64,000 nt of DNA from Microbacterium tenebrionis (lineage in GTDB: Bacteria; Actinomycetota; Actinomycetes; Actinomycetales; Microbacteriaceae): NCBI RefSeq assembly GCF_903645325.1, contig NZ_CAHJXQ010000001.1, positions 124,001 to 188,000 of the forward strand. Direction: 5' to 3'. The notes beneath the pieces were generated by a model. It saw only the letters and a program-made list of their open reading frames with translations, was not told where the DNA came from and did not search any database. A program made the translations under genes and the position numbers. Shown here in pieces: positions 61,801 to 64,000 of the stretch. Each line of letters starts with the position of its first letter. The first letter of the stretch is position 1.

Positions 61801-62337
61801 ACGGGCTGGTTGGCCGGGGCTCTGGCGACGGACGTCGCGGCATGGCGCGACGAGTTCGGCGCCGTGCGCGACGTCACGGGCCTGAAGACCGAGCAGAACG
61901 CGCTGCGCTACCAGGCCGTGCCCGTGACGATCCGGATCGAGGATGCGGAGACCGCGCACGCGGTCCGCGTGCTCGCCGCCGGCCTGCGCACGGGATCGCG
62001 CCTGAGCGTGAGCACGGCGACCGAGCTGCCTGCGGCGGTGCGGTCGTGGTTGGCGGCTGCAGGTGTCGTCGCGGTCGTCGAGTCCGCCGATGCGTGGGCC
62101 GCCCGCGCCGGACGGATCGCGGAGACGGGCGGGCGGATCCGTCTCGTCGGCGGCGACCTCGCCGCTGTCGTGGCCGCGACCGGCGGGTCGCCCGCGGTCG
62201 CCGTATACGCCGGAGCCGTCGTCAGCGCGGGCCGGATCGAGCTGCTGCCGTACCTGCGCGAGCAGGCGGTGTCGATCTCGTCGCACCGGTTCGGCACGCC
62301 GCGGCGCTATGAGATCGCGGCGCTGACGTCGAGCTGA
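58852..62337 (+). CDS. putA: bifunctional proline dehydrogenase / P5C dehydrogenase
   Basis: An 1161-residue enzyme that oxidises proline to glutamate in two steps. Residues about 1-460 are the FAD-dependent proline dehydrogenase barrel (VHLNVNLLGEAILGQDEAAR; VSIKVSSTVAPHSPWAFGD; NLDMEEYKDLDLT; KVRVVKGANLPMEQVD). Residues about 500-960 are the aldehyde dehydrogenase domain with TVVTPPWNFPVAIPAGS, the catalytic Cys 763 in AFGHAGQKCSAASLVIL and ETSGKNAIIVTPSADLD. A further 200-residue C-terminal region follows. No N-terminal DNA-binding domain is present, so it cannot act as its own repressor; the divergent LysR may regulate it. Confidence 0.95.
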   Translation: MTRTTEVRTGNADIAELADDAIELVRTWLVESREIPADTAAARLAGVLSDPHGLDFTVGFVDGVVRPEDLSVAARNLRELVPLTPAFLPAALRGLIRLGGALAPAFPGIVVPISRRVLRSMVRHLIVDATDSKLGKAIRRIRSDEGVHLNVNLLGEAILGQDEAARRLEGTRRLLERDDVDYVSIKVSSTVAPHSPWAFGDAVAHAADALLPLYRIAVARNKFINLDMEEYKDLDLTIAVFTSILDRDEFRGLEAGIVLQAYLPDALAAMIRLQEWAAARVDGGGAPIKVRVVKGANLPMEQVDAETHDWPLATWHSKQASDASYKAVLDYALRPEHVRNVRIGVAGHNLFDIALAWLLANRRGIVGPSQAAGSAGMRNDLPIEFEMLLGMASAQATVVRRTVGSLLLYTPVVHPAEFDVAIAYLIRRLEEGASTDNFMSAVFELDDEPALFARERDRFLASIASMPQDVPAPNRTQDRGRAAAPAPSDSFTNTPDTDPSLAANRAWGDGIRARMESSTLGDATVSENTLSDAAALDAVIARAVAAGASWRELGAEGRAAILHRAGDVLEARRADLLEVMGSEAGKVLEQGDPEVSEAIDFAHYYAESAKRAEAIEGAVHKPVGLTVVTPPWNFPVAIPAGSTLAALAAGSPVIIKPARQARRSGAVMIEALWEAGVPRDVLQYVQLDGRELGRQLVSDPAVERVILTGGYETAELFRSFRPDLPLLAETSGKNAIIVTPSADLDLAAKDVAYSAFGHAGQKCSAASLVILVGTVATSERFRRQLIDAVGSYKVGDPSDGASRIGPLIGPAEGKLLHALTTLEPGEKWVIEPERLDEAGQLWKPGIREGVASGSPFHLTEYFGPVLGIMTAGTLAEAIDLVNAIDYGLTSGLHSLDEDEVAQWLASVQAGNVYVNRGTTGAIVQRQPFGGWKKAAVGAGTKAGGPNYLAGLSDWDDAPVTADAPTDALSTAALAAASDPGAEGTGWLAGALATDVAAWRDEFGAVRDVTGLKTEQNALRYQAVPVTIRIEDAETAHAVRVLAAGLRTGSRLSVSTATELPAAVRSWLAAAGVVAVVESADAWAARAGRIAETGGRIRLVGGDLAAVVAATGGSPAVAVYAGAVVSAGRIELLPYLREQAVSISSHRFGTPRRYEIAALTSS

Positions 62338-62543
62338 CGCGGCAGGGACAGGCGTAGACTCGCCGGGTGCTGTTCACAGAGAGCGCCCGGCGGGCGCGGA
62401 AGGCGGTCGCAGGCGCACATCGCGCCGGCGGCAGAGGCTGATCATCAGCCGGAGGCGGAACCCCGTCGCCGGCAGATCGTCGTACCCGGCATCCGTCTGA
62501 GTGATGCCGACTTCGATCTCACGCCAGAACAGAAAGCATCACC

Positions 62544-63029
62544 ATGGGTCCCATCGACGAGCGCGCCATCCGCGCATCCTTCATCAACGCCTCCCGCAAG
62601 GAGGCCTCATCGCTCGCCCTTCCCCCGGGCTTCGCCGAGATCGACTTCGACAAGCTCGACTATCTCGGCTGGAGCGACCCGAAGTTCGCCCGCCGGGCTT
62701 ACGTCGTGGTCGAGATCGACGGCGTCCACACCGGAGTGCTGCTGCAGCGCGCCGAGCAGAGGGTCGCATCCCGCGCCCAGTGCTCGTGGTGCGACGACGT
62801 CACGCTCCGCAACGACGTGCAGTTCTTCGCGGCGCGCAAGGCGGGACCTGCCGGTCGCAACGGCGACACCGTCGGCACCCTCGCGTGCTCGGAGTTCGGC
62901 TGCTCGCACACGGTTCGCCTGCTGCCGCCGCTCGCATACGAGGGATTCGACCGCGAGGCGGCCAGGCTCGCCCGCATCGAACGGCTCGGCGAGAACGTGC
63001 GGGCCTTCGTCGGAGCCGTCGCCGGCTGA
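62544..63029 (+). CDS. FBP domain protein (EF-G-binding, FusB/FusC-like)
   Basis: A 161-residue protein of the FBP (fibronectin/EF-G-binding) family. The treble-clef zinc finger is seen as CSWCDDVTLRNDVQFFAARK and later TLACSEFGCSHTVRLLP, giving four Cys ligands. In staphylococci the FusB/FusC relatives bind elongation factor G and give fusidic acid resistance; actinobacterial members are common and their role is not proven. It is a single gene convergent with kynU, three bases apart. Confidence 0.85.
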   Translation: MGPIDERAIRASFINASRKEASSLALPPGFAEIDFDKLDYLGWSDPKFARRAYVVVEIDGVHTGVLLQRAEQRVASRAQCSWCDDVTLRNDVQFFAARKAGPAGRNGDTVGTLACSEFGCSHTVRLLPPLAYEGFDREAARLARIERLGENVRAFVGAVAG

Positions 63030-63032
63030 GCG

Positions 63033-64000
63033 TCAGCCCAGTGCATCCCGGACGGCCAGCACGCCGCTGAGCGCCTCCTGATGCGAGGTGCTCAGCGGTG
63101 ACAGCCCGAGCCGGATGCCGTCGGGGAACCGGAAGTCCGGGATCACCCCGTCCGCCCACAGCGTCTTCGTCACCTCGGCGAAATCCGGGTGGCCAATCGT
63201 GACGTGGCCGCCGCGCGCAGCCGCATCCCGCGGGCTGAGGAGCCGCACGCCGAGCGGCGCGAGCTCCTCGTCGTAAGCCTGCACGACCAGATCCGTCAGC
63301 GTCTTCGACTTCTCGCGCACGGCGTCGATGGTCGCCTGCTCGATGAGGTCGAGCATGCCCTGCATCGCCAGCATCCCGAGCACGGGCGGCGTGCCGCTGA
63401 TGAACTGGCGGATGCCGTCGGCCGGCGCATACGCCGAGCTCATCGCGAACACGTCTCCGGCGCCCATCCATCCCTGAACGGGCTGGCGCAGCACGCCATG
63501 ATGACGGGCGTTGACATACCCGAACGCGGGGGAGCCCGGACCGCCGTTCAGATACTTGTACGTGCAGCCGACCGCGAGGTCGGCACCGCACGCGTCGAGC
63601 TCGGTCGGGATCACGCCGACCGAGTGGCAGAGGTCCCAGAGCATCAGCGCGCCGGATGCGTGCACGGCATCCGTGATCGCCGCCATGTCGGCCAGCGCGC
63701 CCGAGCGGTAGTCGACGTGGCTGAGCACGACGAGCGCGGTGTTCTCGTTCACGACCGCCTCGATGTCGGCGACCTGCACGCCGGCGACCGGGTCGGCAGC
63801 GACCCAACGCAGCGTCATCCCGCGCTCGGCTGCGACGCCCTCGGCGACGAACCGGTCGGTGGGGAAGTTGCCCTCCTCGATGACGATATCCGAACGGTTT
63901 GGACGGGCGTCCACAGCCGCGCGCATGAGCTTGTACAGCAGCACCGTGGTCGAGTCCGCGACGACGGTCTGCCCGGCGGCAGCGCCCAGGCACAGGGCGC
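63033..64000 (-). CDS. kynU: kynureninase, partial (C-terminal part)
   Basis: The last 322 or so residues of a class V PLP enzyme; the N-terminus lies past the right edge. The PLP lysine is in DLAVGCTYKYLNGGPGSPAF, with the upstream Asp block LMLWDLCHSVGVIPTELD and VVLSHVDYRSGALADM. These fit kynureninase, which splits kynurenine to anthranilate and alanine in tryptophan breakdown. The stop is at 63033-63035, close to the convergent FBP gene. Confidence 0.92.
   Translation of the reverse strand, partial: ALCLGAAAGQTVVADSTTVLLYKLMRAAVDARPNRSDIVIEEGNFPTDRFVAEGVAAERGMTLRWVAADPVAGVQVADIEAVVNENTALVVLSHVDYRSGALADMAAITDAVHASGALMLWDLCHSVGVIPTELDACGADLAVGCTYKYLNGGPGSPAFGYVNARHHGVLRQPVQGWMGAGDVFAMSSAYAPADGIRQFISGTPPVLGMLAMQGMLDLIEQATIDAVREKSKTLTDLVVQAYDEELAPLGVRLLSPRDAAARGGHVTIGHPDFAEVTKTLWADGVIPDFRFPDGIRLGLSPLSTSHQEALSGVLAVRDALG

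Overview
The window is high-GC actinobacterial DNA, most like Microbacteriaceae and probably Microbacterium (inferred from gene content and style). Pointers are a DUF222/HNH gene, cydABDC, a Pls/PosA-type synthetase, the FBP-domain gene, many starts only 6-8 nt after a -10 box, and frequent GCATCC/GGATGC hexamers. No phage structural genes or CRISPR array are visible.

Layout. 1-5.4 kb is housekeeping: galE (cut by the left edge), glycerate kinase, phosphoglucomutase, prephenate dehydratase and an LLM-type flavin oxidoreductase. 5.4-7.4 kb is a scrapyard: a broken Na+/H+ antiporter, an IS1380 transposase fragment and orphan small ORFs. 7.4-16.6 kb is a metal-resistance island bracketed by the 10-bp direct repeat CTACCAGTAA. 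It carries a recombination module (tyrosine recombinase, HTH protein, six-zinc-ribbon protein with a recombinase-like tail), a mercury module (merR, merA, merB and a MerF-like membrane protein) and a cadmium/lead-type module (cmtR and a P1B ATPase).

16.8-25.7 kb is a defence cluster: an MNT/HepT toxin-antitoxin pair, then a Wadjet locus jetABCD whose jetB is frameshifted, then a DUF222/HNH gene. 25.7-27.65 kb is an XRE regulator operon with two related membrane proteins, divergent from clpC. 30.4-33.7 kb holds an argA-type acetyltransferase, a secreted protein, a strongly structured candidate small RNA, an SseB-like gene and radA. 33.8-40.2 kb is the cytochrome bd operon behind a Cys-containing winged-helix regulator. 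cydC carries a frameshift and cydD contains an in-frame 82-bp palindromic element.

40.4-45.9 kb holds an oxygenase-like gene, tRNA-Ser(CGA), an M23/FG-GAP secreted protein and a decayed segment: a RibD-C fragment, an HbpS-kinase-LuxR fusion missing its DNA-binding helices, and a 5'-truncated formaldehyde dehydrogenase. 46-52.5 kb is a probable biosynthetic locus: a Lys/Ala-rich DNA-binding-like protein, the Pls/PosA synthetase, an M1 peptidase and a phosphopantetheinyl transferase. 52.6-56.7 kb has two DHA2-type MFS exporters around two MarR paralogs. The end holds a Met/Cys-rich copper-storage-like protein, LysR and a divergent bifunctional putA, an FBP-domain gene, and kynureninase (cut by the right edge).

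The least explained signals are the small RNA at about 31750-31897, which shows UCCCCA in three hairpin loops, and the recombinase/zinc-ribbon module with its direct-repeat boundaries.
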